DNA of 64,000 nucleotides from Neorhizobium galegae (lineage in GTDB: Bacteria; Pseudomonadota; Alphaproteobacteria; Rhizobiales; Rhizobiaceae). The translations under genes were made by a program, and so were the position numbers. The first letter of the stretch is position 1. Each line of letters begins with the position of its first letter. The stretch is from NCBI RefSeq assembly GCF_017877055.1, contig NZ_JAGIPG010000003.1, forward strand, positions 496,001 through 560,000. Reading direction: 5' to 3'. The notes beneath the pieces were generated by a model, which saw nothing but the letters and a program-made list of their open reading frames with translations, ran no database searches and had not been told where the DNA came from. This document shows, in pieces, positions 25,845 through 34,600 of the stretch.

Positions 25845-26546
25845 TTGGACTGGCTGGCATTGAGCGACGAGGAATGGACCGCGATCAGGCTCAGCCTGAA
25901 GGTTTCCGCCGTCGCGATGATCGTCAGCCTGCCGTTCGGCATTTTCGTCGCTTACCTGCTCGCCCGCGGAAAGTTCTGGGGCAAGTCGATCTTGAACGGC
26001 ATCGTCCACTTGCCGCTCATCCTGCCGCCGGTCGTCACCGGTTTTCTGCTGTTGATACTGTTCGGACGACGAGGCGTCATCGGTGCCTTTCTCAGCGAAT
26101 ATCTCGGCATCGTTCTCTCCTTCCGCTGGACAGGTGCAGCACTTGCCTGCGGCGTCATGGGCTTTCCGCTGATGGTACGCTCCATCCGGCTGTCGATCGA
26201 GTCCGTCGACCGCAAGCTGGAAGAGGCGGCCGGCACACTCGGCGCAGGACCCGCCTGGGTTTTCATCACCGTGACGCTGCCGCTTATCCTGCCGGGCGTG
26301 ATCGCCGGCATGATCCTCGCATTCGCAAAGGCGATGGGCGAGTTCGGCGCGACGATTACCTTCGTCTCCAATATTCCCGGTGAAACCCAGACCCTTTCCG
26401 CAGCGATCTACACGTTCACGCAGGTGCCGGGCGGAGATGCCGGCGCGATGCGGTTGACGCTGGTCGCGATCGCCATCTCGTTTGCCGCGCTGCTTGCCTC
26501 GGAGTTCCTGGCCTATCTGATTGGCAAGAGGGTCCATATCGAATGA
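25845..26546 (+). CDS. modB: Molybdate ABC transporter permease
   Basis: This is a 233-residue permease with five or six membrane segments. The EAA loop is [20 protein letters not shown] near residues 140-159, and [20 protein letters not shown] near residue 175 is the conserved ModB block. The start taken is TTG 25845 ([11 protein letters not shown]), because GGGGA lies six bases before it and homologues begin at this point. An ATG at 25818 would add nine residues but has no ribosome site and overlaps the operator-like repeat. It overlaps modC by four bases. Confidence 0.9.
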   Translation: MDWLALSDEEWTAIRLSLKVSAVAMIVSLPFGIFVAYLLARGKFWGKSILNGIVHLPLILPPVVTGFLLLILFGRRGVIGAFLSEYLGIVLSFRWTGAALACGVMGFPLMVRSIRLSIESVDRKLEEAAGTLGAGPAWVFITVTLPLILPGVIAGMILAFAKAMGEFGATITFVSNIPGETQTLSAAIYTFTQVPGGDAGAMRLTLVAIAISFAALLASEFLAYLIGKRVHIE

Positions 26547-27604
26547 CCCTCACCGTCAAGGCACGGCAGACGCTGGGAGAGTTTGTCCTCGATGCGGGCT
26601 TCACCTCGGATGGCGGCGTGACCGCCCTGTTCGGACCTTCGGGCTCCGGCAAGACGTCGCTCGTGCGAGTGATCGCGGGACTGTCGAAGCCGGAACACGG
26701 GCGGTTGGTGGTCGACGGCGAAACGCTGCTCGATACTGAAAGCCGCATTTTCGTGCCGAAGCACAGACGGCGGTTCGGCTACGTCTTCCAGGAGAGCCGG
26801 CTTTTCCCTCACCTCTCGGTGCGTCAGAACCTCGCTTATGGCCGCTGGTTCGCGCCGAAGACAGCGGCGCCGGAAAATTTCGATCGGATCGTCGAACTAT
26901 TGGGTATCGGCCTGCTCCTCGACCGGCGGCCGGGGAAGCTTTCAGGTGGCGAAAAACAGCGCGTCGCGATCGGGCGGGCGCTGCTCTCTGCTCCGCGTCT
27001 CCTTCTGATGGATGAGCCGCTCGCCGCGCTCGATGACCTGCGCAAGGCCGAAATCCTGCCCTATCTCGAACGCCTGCGCGACGAGACCTCGACGCCGATC
27101 GTCTATGTCAGCCATTCGGTTTCGGAAGTGGCGCGGCTTGCCGACAACGTGGTGATTATGAAGGACGGCCAGGTCGAGGCCGTCGGCACGCCGTCGGAGG
27201 TCCTCTCAATGCCATCGACGGAACGCCGCGATGCCGGGGTCGTGCTGACTGGCACGGTCGAGACGATCGATATCCCGCATCGGTTGGCGACGATCCGGCT
27301 TGCGCAGGCGCAGATCGTCGTGCCGAATGCTCGGGTCGAAGAGGGGAGAAGCGTCCGGGTGCATATCCCCGAACGCGACGTCATGGTCGCCACCCAGCGG
27401 CCGGAGGGGTTGAGCGCCCTCAACATCCTGGAAGGCGCGATTGCGGCGATCGAGCCGGACGGCGACGGCATGGTTCGCATCCGCATCCGCTGCGGCGGGG
27501 ACATGGTGCTCGCCCGCATCACCGCGCTTTCGGCGGACCGCCTCGACCTGAGGCTCGAAAAGCCGGTATTTGCGGTGATCAAGACGGTGGCTCTGGAGCG
27601 GTAG
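26543..27604 (+). CDS. modC: Molybdate ABC transporter ATP-binding protein
   Basis: The 353-residue protein carries the Walker A motif GPSGSGKTS near residue 32, the signature [15 protein letters not shown] near residue 133, Walker [13 protein letters not shown] near residue 153 and the switch histidine in YVSHSVSE. The C-terminal 130 residues, including a Mop/TOBE domain, are the molybdate-sensing part typical of ModC. It energises ModB, and the four-base overlap with modB shows coupling. Confidence 0.92.
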   Translation: MTLTVKARQTLGEFVLDAGFTSDGGVTALFGPSGSGKTSLVRVIAGLSKPEHGRLVVDGETLLDTESRIFVPKHRRRFGYVFQESRLFPHLSVRQNLAYGRWFAPKTAAPENFDRIVELLGIGLLLDRRPGKLSGGEKQRVAIGRALLSAPRLLLMDEPLAALDDLRKAEILPYLERLRDETSTPIVYVSHSVSEVARLADNVVIMKDGQVEAVGTPSEVLSMPSTERRDAGVVLTGTVETIDIPHRLATIRLAQAQIVVPNARVEEGRSVRVHIPERDVMVATQRPEGLSALNILEGAIAAIEPDGDGMVRIRIRCGGDMVLARITALSADRLDLRLEKPVFAVIKTVALER

Positions 27605-27645
27605 CGTGGACTGATCTTCAGCGAGTTGTGAACTATGGATTACAA

Positions 27646-27934
27646 ATGATCCAAGTTCGCAAAACGGCAGCTTTCTCAAAGTGGTTCGGGGAACTTCGCG
27701 ACGATAATGCCCGAATGCGAATAGTTGCACGCATTCGCCGTACGGAGATTGGCAATCTTGGCGATGTGAAGCCCCGTCGGCGAGGGGTAGGAGGCGCGTA
27801 TTGCTTACGGTCCCGGCTACCGGCTCTATTTCACTCAGCAGGGCCGAGAAATCGTTGTCCTGCTCTGCGGTGGGGACAAGAGCATCCAAAGCAAGGACAT
27901 CGCTTCGGCAAAACAGATGGCGAAGGAGATATGA
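27646..27934 (+). pseudogene. RelE/HigB-type toxin, disrupted
   Basis: The frame from ATG 27646 reads IQVRKTAAFSKWFGELRDDN and ARIRRTEIGNLGDVKP, the start of a RelE/HigB killer protein of the phage Gp49 type. After the CCCC run near 27773 the similarity moves to another frame: VGEG, then a TAG codon, then EARIAYGPGYRLYFTQQG and the rest of the toxin to TGA 27934. One extra base plus the TAG abolish the product. The paired antitoxin begins two bases later and is also truncated. Confidence 0.75.
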
Positions 27935-27936
27935 CA

Positions 27937-28044
27937 ATGCCTATCGAAACGGCGAAATGGGACGTTCAGGATTATCTGAAGACGTGTGAAGCGTCTTCTG
28001 AAACAAATTTTGCACACGCGTACATTTTGTCATCCGGGTGTTAA
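27937..28044 (+). pseudogene. HigA-like antitoxin remnant
   Basis: This 35-codon frame starts MPIETAKWDVQDYLKT, the opening of the antidote proteins paired with RelE/HigB toxins, which normally have about 95 residues and a helix-turn-helix. After residue 17 the similarity is lost and the frame ends at TAA 28044, so the DNA-binding part is missing. AAGGAG lies nine bases before the ATG. Together with the broken toxin it marks a dead module. Confidence 0.65.
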
Positions 28045-28154
28045 GGAGCGTCGCTAGACCGCTTCCTGTTGATGATCTTCAGCGCTTCCGCAGCTCCGGC
28101 CGATAGGCCTCTCAGGGTTCGGAAGAAGCCATTTCGCTCTTCGGGGAGTAAACC

Positions 28155-29501
28155 ATGACTGTTCTTCCGATACTCAAGTCCGCCACGCTTGCGGCAGTTC
28201 TCTTCGCCTCGACCGCGGTCTTCGCCTCCGCCAAGGATGTAACCATTTCCGTCTGGTCCGGCGGTTCCGGGCCGAACGATAACTATCGTACCGATGCGTT
28301 CGACATCGCTGCCGATATTCTCGAACGCGAAGCCGCCATCCGCGGCGAGCAACTCAACATCATCGTACAGAAGACGCCGTATTCCGGCTGGGAGGATTTC
28401 AAGCAGGCCCTGACGCTCGCCGCCGAGGCCAAGAAGGCTCCGAACATTGTCGCCACCGGCCATGAAGACATCGGCCCCTGGGCGCAGGCCGGCCTCATCG
28501 TTCCGGTCGAGAATTTCATCGACCTCGATAGCTGGCCGATCAGCGATATCTATCCGAACCTGATGGAGATCACCTCCTTCAACGGCGCCGTCTACGGCAT
28601 CCCGCAGGACGCAGAATCCCGGCCGTTCTTCTTCTGGAAGCCCTACATGAAGGCGATCGGTTATAGCGATGCGGATATCGAAGCTCTGCCGGCCAAGGTC
28701 GAAAAGGGCGAGTACACGCTGAAGAACGTCCTGGAAGACGCCAAGAAGATGCAGGACAAGGGCCTCGTCCAGGCCGGCTACGGCTTTTATCCGCGCACCA
28801 ATAACGGCCCGGACTACTGGCAGTTCTACACGTCCTTCGGCGGCGTGATGGAAGAGGAAGGCAAACTCGTCTTCGACAAGGCTGCGATGAAGCGCACCTA
28901 CCAGTATTTCGCCGATCTCGTGAAGGCCGGCGTCACCAAGAAGAACCATATCGGCATGCCGGGCGACCAGTGGTGGAAGGAAGTCGCCACCGGCAAGGCC
29001 GGCATCTGGCACGGCGGCACCTGGCATTATGCCCGTCTCGTCAACCAGGAAGGCCTGAAGGACTTCTTCGCCAACGTTCAGTTCACGCTGGTACCGGCCG
29101 GTGAAGGCGGCAAGGCCAACACGCTGACCCATCCGCTGGCCTACCTGCTGATGGCCGGCCATACCGAAGAAGAGACCCAGATCGCGGCCGACCTGATCAA
29201 GATCGCCTCTGAGCCGCGTATCAATGCGCTGCATGCGATCAAGTCCGCCCATCTCGGCATCTCGCCTTCCGAAACCAAGGTCGACCTCTATGCGGCCAAC
29301 CGCTGGGCTTCGGAAGCCACCGAACGTCTTCTGCCGCATGCCAACGCCATGCCGAACAATGCCGATTTCGGCAAGTACTGGACGATCATGTGGAAGAATT
29401 TCGAAGCCTCCTGGACGGGTGCGAAGACGGCCGATGTCGCAGTCAACGATGCCGAAGCCGAGCTGAAGTCGGCGCTCGGCGCAGCGATCATCATCCGCTG
29501 A
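28155..29501 (+). CDS. ABC transporter substrate-binding protein, family 1 (carbohydrate type)
   Basis: The 448-residue protein has a signal peptide to about residue 26 (VFASA/KDVTIS). It is a cluster-B solute-binding protein: TISVWSGGSGPNDNYR, GHEDIGPWAQAGLIVPVENF and YGIPQDAESRPFFFWKPYMK are its visible landmarks. It belongs with the two permeases and the UgpC-type ATPase downstream. The ligand is not known; the phosphodiesterase and inositol-phosphatase-like genes in the same operon suggest a sugar or polyol phosphodiester. GGGGAG precedes the ATG. Confidence 0.88.
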   Translation: MTVLPILKSATLAAVLFASTAVFASAKDVTISVWSGGSGPNDNYRTDAFDIAADILEREAAIRGEQLNIIVQKTPYSGWEDFKQALTLAAEAKKAPNIVATGHEDIGPWAQAGLIVPVENFIDLDSWPISDIYPNLMEITSFNGAVYGIPQDAESRPFFFWKPYMKAIGYSDADIEALPAKVEKGEYTLKNVLEDAKKMQDKGLVQAGYGFYPRTNNGPDYWQFYTSFGGVMEEEGKLVFDKAAMKRTYQYFADLVKAGVTKKNHIGMPGDQWWKEVATGKAGIWHGGTWHYARLVNQEGLKDFFANVQFTLVPAGEGGKANTLTHPLAYLLMAGHTEEETQIAADLIKIASEPRINALHAIKSAHLGISPSETKVDLYAANRWASEATERLLPHANAMPNNADFGKYWTIMWKNFEASWTGAKTADVAVNDAEAELKSALGAAIIIR

Positions 29502-29579
29502 TACCAAGCGGCTTATCTCGCTCGCACAGGGCAGGATAAGTCGTTGACTGTTCGGGCGAGACTCCTCGCCCCAAACTGT

Positions 29580-29602
29580 GGGCGGCGCTCGCTCCGCCGC
29601 CC
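29580..29602 (+). terminator. Intercistronic hairpin after the binding-protein gene
   Basis: GGGCGGCG (29580-29587) and CGCCGCCC (29595-29602) form a perfect eight-pair stem with a seven-base loop in the 131-base gap before the first permease. No T-run follows. Such hairpins usually raise binding-protein mRNA over permease mRNA by partial termination or 3' protection. Confidence 0.5.
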
Positions 29603-29632
29603 ATACCCCATCCGTCTCCCAAGGCTTCACCC

Positions 29633-30934
29633 ATGCGAACGTCACGAACGCTCGGACTGGTGATGATTGCACCTGCTGCAGTCATGATCTCCCTGTTCTT
29701 CCTGATGCCGGTCATCCTGACCGCCATCTTCGCCATGACCAATATGAGCACCGCGACCGGCATTTCCGGCGGGGCCTGGCAGGTCACGCAAGGCGCCGTC
29801 AACCGCCTGAAGACCGCCATGCCGGAGCTCGCCAACGGTATTGCCGAGCCGCGCTTCGTGGTCGACGAGGAAGGGCTTGCAGCGCTGGAGGCCTTGAAGC
29901 TCAAGGCCGGGTTCACCACCGAACTGCGCACCAGCCACATGGGCGAGGTATTTCCCTCGCGGCGGGAGGCGGAGCGCGTGATCAAGGCGCTGAAGGACCG
30001 ACCCTCGACCCGCGAGGTCAAGCAGATTTCCGACCTCTTCAATCGCTCGGTTCTCAATACCCGTTTCGAGACCCGCGACGAGCTGATGGCGAGCCTCAAG
30101 AAGCTCGGCTTCACGCTGACGCCGGCCGAACAGGATACGGTCGCCAAAGCCACCTATACCGGCTGGGTCTGGACGACGGAAAACTTCCGGATCATTGGCA
30201 ATTCGCCGGACATGGCGCAGATCTTCTTGAACACCGCCTTCTATGTCTCGGTGACGCTGCTCCTATTCAACGTCAGCTACGCGCTCTTCCTCGCTATCAC
30301 CACCCATTACATGCCGGCTTCGACCGCATCCATCTTCCGCGCCATCTGGCTGCTGCCGCGCATCACGCCGGTCGTCATCTATGTGCTGCTGTGGAAATGG
30401 CTGACCTGGGACAGCGGTTTCATCTCGATGTTCGTGGGCCAGTTCGGTTATCCGCCGAAAAACTACCTGCTCGACAGCGCCTATAACGCCTGGTTCTTCG
30501 TGATCCTGATCAACGGCTTCATCGGCGCCTCGATGGGCATGCTGGTCTTCTCTTCCGCGATCAAGGCGATCCCGCAGACTCAGTTCCATGCAAGCGAGGT
30601 GGACGGCGCCAGCCGCTGGCAACAGGTCCGCCACGTCATCCTGCCGCAGCTGCGCTGGCCGATCCTGTTCGTTACCTGCTACCAGACGCTGTCGCTCCTG
30701 GCGTCCTTCAACGAAATCCTCCTATCGACCCGCGGCGGGCCGGGGAAGGCGACGGAAGTCTGGTCTCTCGCCGCCTTCCACACCGCGCTCAACAACTATA
30801 CCGGCAATCTGGAATACGGCCTGGGCGCCGCTATGGCGCTGGTGCTGGTGGTGGTCGGCATCGTGCTGTCGCTCATCTACCTGCGCATCTTCCGTTACGA
30901 TACGCTGATCTCCAAGCCGCTGATCGAGGATTGA
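29633..30934 (+). CDS. Sugar ABC transporter permease with enlarged periplasmic domain
   Basis: The protein has 433 residues against about 300 for the MalF/UgpA family. After the first membrane helix (residues 10-35) there is a hydrophilic insertion of roughly 130 residues (about 45-185), then the normal five-helix core with the EAA loop EVDGASRWQQVRHVILPQLR near residues 322-341. MalF of enterobacteria has a comparable extra domain that contacts the binding protein, so this loop may do the same. It is followed by the second permease with a two-base gap. Confidence 0.88.
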   Translation: MRTSRTLGLVMIAPAAVMISLFFLMPVILTAIFAMTNMSTATGISGGAWQVTQGAVNRLKTAMPELANGIAEPRFVVDEEGLAALEALKLKAGFTTELRTSHMGEVFPSRREAERVIKALKDRPSTREVKQISDLFNRSVLNTRFETRDELMASLKKLGFTLTPAEQDTVAKATYTGWVWTTENFRIIGNSPDMAQIFLNTAFYVSVTLLLFNVSYALFLAITTHYMPASTASIFRAIWLLPRITPVVIYVLLWKWLTWDSGFISMFVGQFGYPPKNYLLDSAYNAWFFVILINGFIGASMGMLVFSSAIKAIPQTQFHASEVDGASRWQQVRHVILPQLRWPILFVTCYQTLSLLASFNEILLSTRGGPGKATEVWSLAAFHTALNNYTGNLEYGLGAAMALVLVVVGIVLSLIYLRIFRYDTLISKPLIED

Positions 30935-30936
30935 CC

Positions 30937-31794
30937 ATGGTCGAAAAACCACAAATTTCGTCAAGCATGGTCTCGGCGAATTTCTCGAGCCTCCCCGTGA
31001 TCTTGCTGCTCGGCCTTTTCAGCCTGCCGCTGCTGGTAATGTATGCCTATCTCTTCATCGACACGATCAGCGATACGGAAGTCGGCTCGCTGATTCCGAG
31101 CGAGTTCACCCTCCGCCATTGGAGCTTCCTCTGGGAGACCAAGACCGGCAAGCCGAACATCTGGCTCGTCACGCTCAACACCTTCATCTTCGCAAGCTGC
31201 ATCACCGGCGTCATCCTCATCGTCTCGTCGATGGCGGGTTACGTGCTCTCGCGCCTCAACGTGCCGGCGCGTGGCTTCTTCCTCGCCGGCGTCATGGTGC
31301 TGCACGCCTTTCCGTCGGTGACGCTGATCATCGCCATCTTCATCGTGCTGCAGTGGATCGGCCTCTACAATTCGCTGATCGGGGTGATCCTGGTGAAGGC
31401 TGCGGTCGAACTTCCGCTCGGCATCTGGCTGATGAAGGGGTTCTACGACACCGTGCCCTGGGAGATCGAGATGGCCGGGACAGTTGACGGCGCGTCGCGC
31501 TTCACGGTCTGGCGCCGGCTCGTGCTGCCGCAGATCAAGCCGGCGGTGATGGCGCTCGGGCTCTTTTCCTTCCTCACCGGCTGGAGCGAGTTCATCATGC
31601 CGCAGGTGCTGGCGCCAGGCGCGAAGGTGCAGGTCCTGTCGGTCTATCTGGCCAGCCTGATCATCGACGACAACAATTTCGATTTCGGCACCTTCAAGGC
31701 CGTCGGCGTCTTCTACGTCGTGCCGGTGCTGATCCTGTACGTCTTTTTCCAGAAGCATCTCATGAACATCTATGGCGGAGGCAGCAAGGGCTGA
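30937..31794 (+). CDS. Sugar ABC transporter permease (MalG/UgpE type)
   Basis: This 285-residue permease has six membrane segments. The EAA loop is MAGTVDGASRFTVWRRLVLP near residues 180-199. It starts at ATG 30937, two bases after the previous stop; a TTG at 30931 is also in frame but less likely. Its stop overlaps the start of the ATPase gene, indicating coupled translation. It forms the membrane pore with the preceding permease. Confidence 0.9.
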   Translation: MVEKPQISSSMVSANFSSLPVILLLGLFSLPLLVMYAYLFIDTISDTEVGSLIPSEFTLRHWSFLWETKTGKPNIWLVTLNTFIFASCITGVILIVSSMAGYVLSRLNVPARGFFLAGVMVLHAFPSVTLIIAIFIVLQWIGLYNSLIGVILVKAAVELPLGIWLMKGFYDTVPWEIEMAGTVDGASRFTVWRRLVLPQIKPAVMALGLFSFLTGWSEFIMPQVLAPGAKVQVLSVYLASLIIDDNNFDFGTFKAVGVFYVVPVLILYVFFQKHLMNIYGGGSKG

Positions 31795-32849
31795 TGCGTA
31801 TCCTGCTCGACAAGTTTTCCAAGAGTTTCGGCTCCACCAATATCATCGAGGACATGAACCTCGAGGTCGGTTCCGGCGAAATGCTGGCCCTGCTCGGGCC
31901 TTCCGGCTGCGGCAAGTCGACGACGCTGTTTGCCGTCTGCGGCATCCACCGGCCGACCTCCGGCCGCATCCTGTTCGGCACACGGGATGTCACCGACCTG
32001 CCGAGCCAGGAGCGCAATGTCGGCGTCGTCTTCCAGTCCTATGCGCTTTATCCGCATATGACGGTCGAGGAAAACATTGGTTTCCCGCTGATGGTGAGGC
32101 GGATAGCCTCGGCAGACATCAAGAAACAGGTCGCCGATATCGCAGACCTCGTCCATATCGGCGATCTCCTGGGCCGGCGCCCCGCTCAGCTTTCCGGCGG
32201 CCAGCAGCAGCGCGTGGCGCTCGCCCGCGCCTTGATCCGCCGCCCGGATGTGCTGCTCCTCGACGAACCGCTCGCCAATCTCGACGCGAAACTCCGCCTC
32301 GAAATGCGCTCGGAAATTCGAAGGCTGCAGAAGGAGACCGGTATCACGGCGATCCTTGTCACCCATGATCAGGTGGAGGCGATGTCAATGTGCGATCGCA
32401 TCGCCATCATGAAATCGGGCGAAATCGTCCAGATCGCCACCCCGTCGGAAATGTACAAGGATCCGCGGACATCCTTCGTCGCCAGCTTCCTCGGAAACCC
32501 ACCGATCTCCTTCCTAAAGGGCAAGGCTCAGCAGGGGGCTTTCGTGCTCGGCGAAAATGGCCTGTGCCTGCCGATCGCCGCGCTTTCGGGCATTCCGGAC
32601 GGCACGACGCTCAGCCTCGGCGTCCGCCCGGAGCATTTCGGGACGGCGGGAGGCATACCGGTCGAAGGCAAGGTCGTGTTTGCGGAAACGCAAGGACGCG
32701 AGAACCTCTACGACGTCGTTCTGCCGGACGGTTCCGTGCTGCGGTCGATCCAGCCGGTACGCGACGACGTGAAGCCGGGCGACAGCGTGCGCTGGAACCT
32801 CGACAGCGCCTCGACCTTCGTTTTCGCCGAAGACGGCCGGAGATTGTGA
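31794..32849 (+). CDS. ABC transporter ATP-binding protein (UgpC/MalK type)
   Basis: The 351-residue protein has Walker A GPSGCGKST near residue 34, signature [15 protein letters not shown] near residue 132, Walker B VLLLDEPLANLD near residue 153, and a C-terminal regulatory OB/TOBE part ending VFAEDGRRL. The length and C-terminal domain are those of the carbohydrate-type MalK/UgpC group. Its stop codon overlaps the ATG of the following fusion gene (TGATG), so the two are translationally coupled. Confidence 0.9.
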   Translation: MRILLDKFSKSFGSTNIIEDMNLEVGSGEMLALLGPSGCGKSTTLFAVCGIHRPTSGRILFGTRDVTDLPSQERNVGVVFQSYALYPHMTVEENIGFPLMVRRIASADIKKQVADIADLVHIGDLLGRRPAQLSGGQQQRVALARALIRRPDVLLLDEPLANLDAKLRLEMRSEIRRLQKETGITAILVTHDQVEAMSMCDRIAIMKSGEIVQIATPSEMYKDPRTSFVASFLGNPPISFLKGKAQQGAFVLGENGLCLPIAALSGIPDGTTLSLGVRPEHFGTAGGIPVEGKVVFAETQGRENLYDVVLPDGSVLRSIQPVRDDVKPGDSVRWNLDSASTFVFAEDGRRL

Positions 32850-34600
32850 TGGACGCTTTGACGCGCGACTTTTCCGCCTTCTTCGGCAAGTTCGGCTGGC
32901 CGGAAAACAAGGGCCGGTTGCCGTTCTGCATCGGCCATCGCGGCGCGAGCGGCCATGAGCGGGAAAACACGCTCACCGCCTTTCGCCGCGCCGCCGAACT
33001 CGGCGCCGAAATGTGGGAACTCGATACCCAGATGACATCCGACGGCGTGGTCGTCGTCTCCCATGACGACCATCTGCAGCGCGTCTTCCAGCAGGATCTG
33101 CATATCTCGCAGATGACCTTTGCCGAGCTGCGCGAGGCTGTGCCGGATGTGCCGAGCTTCGCGGAAGTCGCCGCACTCGGTCGCGAGACCGGCTGCGGGC
33201 TGTATGTCGAGCTGAAGCGTCCGGGAACCGGCCCTCTCTGCTGGCAACACCTGAGGGACATGAACCAGCGCTTCGCCTGCCTCGGTTCCTTCGATGTCGC
33301 ACAAGTGCGCGAACTCCGCGACGTGGGTTGCGACTATCCGCTTTCGGTGTTGATCCGCGTCGGCCACGATCCGCACGCGGCAGGTGAGACGACCGGCGCC
33401 GATATCCTGCATCTCTGCTGGGAAAAGGCGAGCGACACGCCGCAGGAATTCGTCACCGAGGAACTGATCGACAGGGCTTTTGCGGACGGGAAGGAAATCG
33501 TGCTCTGGCACGAGGAGCGGCCGGATGTGCTCAAAGACATCATGGCTCTGCCCGTGCTCGGCATCTGCACCGACCTGCCGGATTTGATGCGTCCCAAAGA
33601 GACGAACGGCATGTCTCGCGAGCCCCGCCGCGTCACCTCCTTCGACGTCGCGCGTGCGGCGGGCGTTTCCCGAGCCGCGGTGTCGCGCGCCTTCACGCCG
33701 GATGCGAGCGTCTCGGAAAAAACCCGGCAGAAGGTGTATCAGGCGGCCAAGGAGCTCGGCTACCGGGTCAACTATCTCGCCCGCAGCCTCACCAACAAGC
33801 GCTCCGATTTCGTTGGCCTGGTGGCGGCCGGCCTCGACAACCCGTTCCGCACCCAGCAGCTCGAAAACCTGGCCCGGGCACTGATCGCCCGCAATTACCG
33901 GCCGATCCTGTTGCCGACCTCCAAGGAAGCGGACAGCGCCACCGTCATCGGCCAATTGCTGCATTACGCCGTTTCCGGCGTCATCATCACCTCGGATGCA
34001 CCGCCCTCGCATATTTTCGAGGAATGCGCGGTCGAGGGCGTGCCGATCGTGCTGGTCAACAAGGGCGAGGATTTTCCCTTCGTCGATCGGGTCGTCTCCG
34101 ATGACCGGATGTCGGGTTACACCGCCGTCGATCATCTCGTCGAAGCGGGTGCCAAGAAGCTCGCCGTCATCGCGGGCACGGCCGTTTCCTATTCCTCGCG
34201 CCGCCGTGCCGAGGCCTTTCAGAGCCGCTGCCAGATGCTCGGGCTCGACGCGCCGCTGATCCCGGTCGCCATCAACGACTACGCCCATGGCCAGGAGGCG
34301 GCACAGGCGCTGATCGACATGGGCATCGACGGGGTCTTTTCGGTCAACGACTACATGGCCTGCGGCGTACTCGACGGACTCGCAAAGGCTGGGCGGAACT
34401 ACGGTTCGGTCAAAGTCATCGGTCATGACGACATCCCTCAGGCAAGCTGGTCGGCCTATGACCTCACCACATTCGTACAGCCCTGCGACGTGCAGGCGGA
34501 GCAGGTGATCGATCTCCTGACCAGCCGCATGTCAGAACCGGACGCCGTCGCGCGGGTAGAGTTCACACCGGTGACGCTGATCAAAAGAAGAAGTGCATAA
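32849..34600 (+). CDS. Glycerophosphodiester phosphodiesterase fused to LacI-type regulator
   Basis: One uninterrupted frame of 583 codons encodes two proteins usually made separately. Residues 1-254 are a GDPD domain: GHRGASGHERENT near residue 30, ELDTQMTSDGVVVVSHDD near residue 57 and VELKRPG near residue 118 keep the His, Glu, Asp and metal-binding residues. Residues 255-583 are a full LacI regulator: TSFDVARAAGVSRAAVSRAF, then a periplasmic-binding-protein-like effector domain. The join is only RPKETNG followed by MSREPRR, so an internal start at ATG 33611 (AAGAGA about ten bases before it) may also yield the regulator alone. It is coupled to the ATPase gene before it and touches the phosphatase gene after it. 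Confidence 0.85.
   Translation: MDALTRDFSAFFGKFGWPENKGRLPFCIGHRGASGHERENTLTAFRRAAELGAEMWELDTQMTSDGVVVVSHDDHLQRVFQQDLHISQMTFAELREAVPDVPSFAEVAALGRETGCGLYVELKRPGTGPLCWQHLRDMNQRFACLGSFDVAQVRELRDVGCDYPLSVLIRVGHDPHAAGETTGADILHLCWEKASDTPQEFVTEELIDRAFADGKEIVLWHEERPDVLKDIMALPVLGICTDLPDLMRPKETNGMSREPRRVTSFDVARAAGVSRAAVSRAFTPDASVSEKTRQKVYQAAKELGYRVNYLARSLTNKRSDFVGLVAAGLDNPFRTQQLENLARALIARNYRPILLPTSKEADSATVIGQLLHYAVSGVIITSDAPPSHIFEECAVEGVPIVLVNKGEDFPFVDRVVSDDRMSGYTAVDHLVEAGAKKLAVIAGTAVSYSSRRRAEAFQSRCQMLGLDAPLIPVAINDYAHGQEAAQALIDMGIDGVFSVNDYMACGVLDGLAKAGRNYGSVKVIGHDDIPQASWSAYDLTTFVQPCDVQAEQVIDLLTSRMSEPDAVARVEFTPVTLIKRRSA

Noticed and set aside
28041-29672. 543-codon open frame on the minus strand opposite the binding-protein gene
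   Set aside because: It is fully antisense to a gene with signal peptide and family motifs, has no recognisable domain or ribosome site, and extends over intergenic DNA.
32708-34426. 572-codon open frame on the minus strand opposite the GDPD-LacI gene
   Set aside because: It is antisense to two clearly conserved domains, and its composition is typical of shadow frames.
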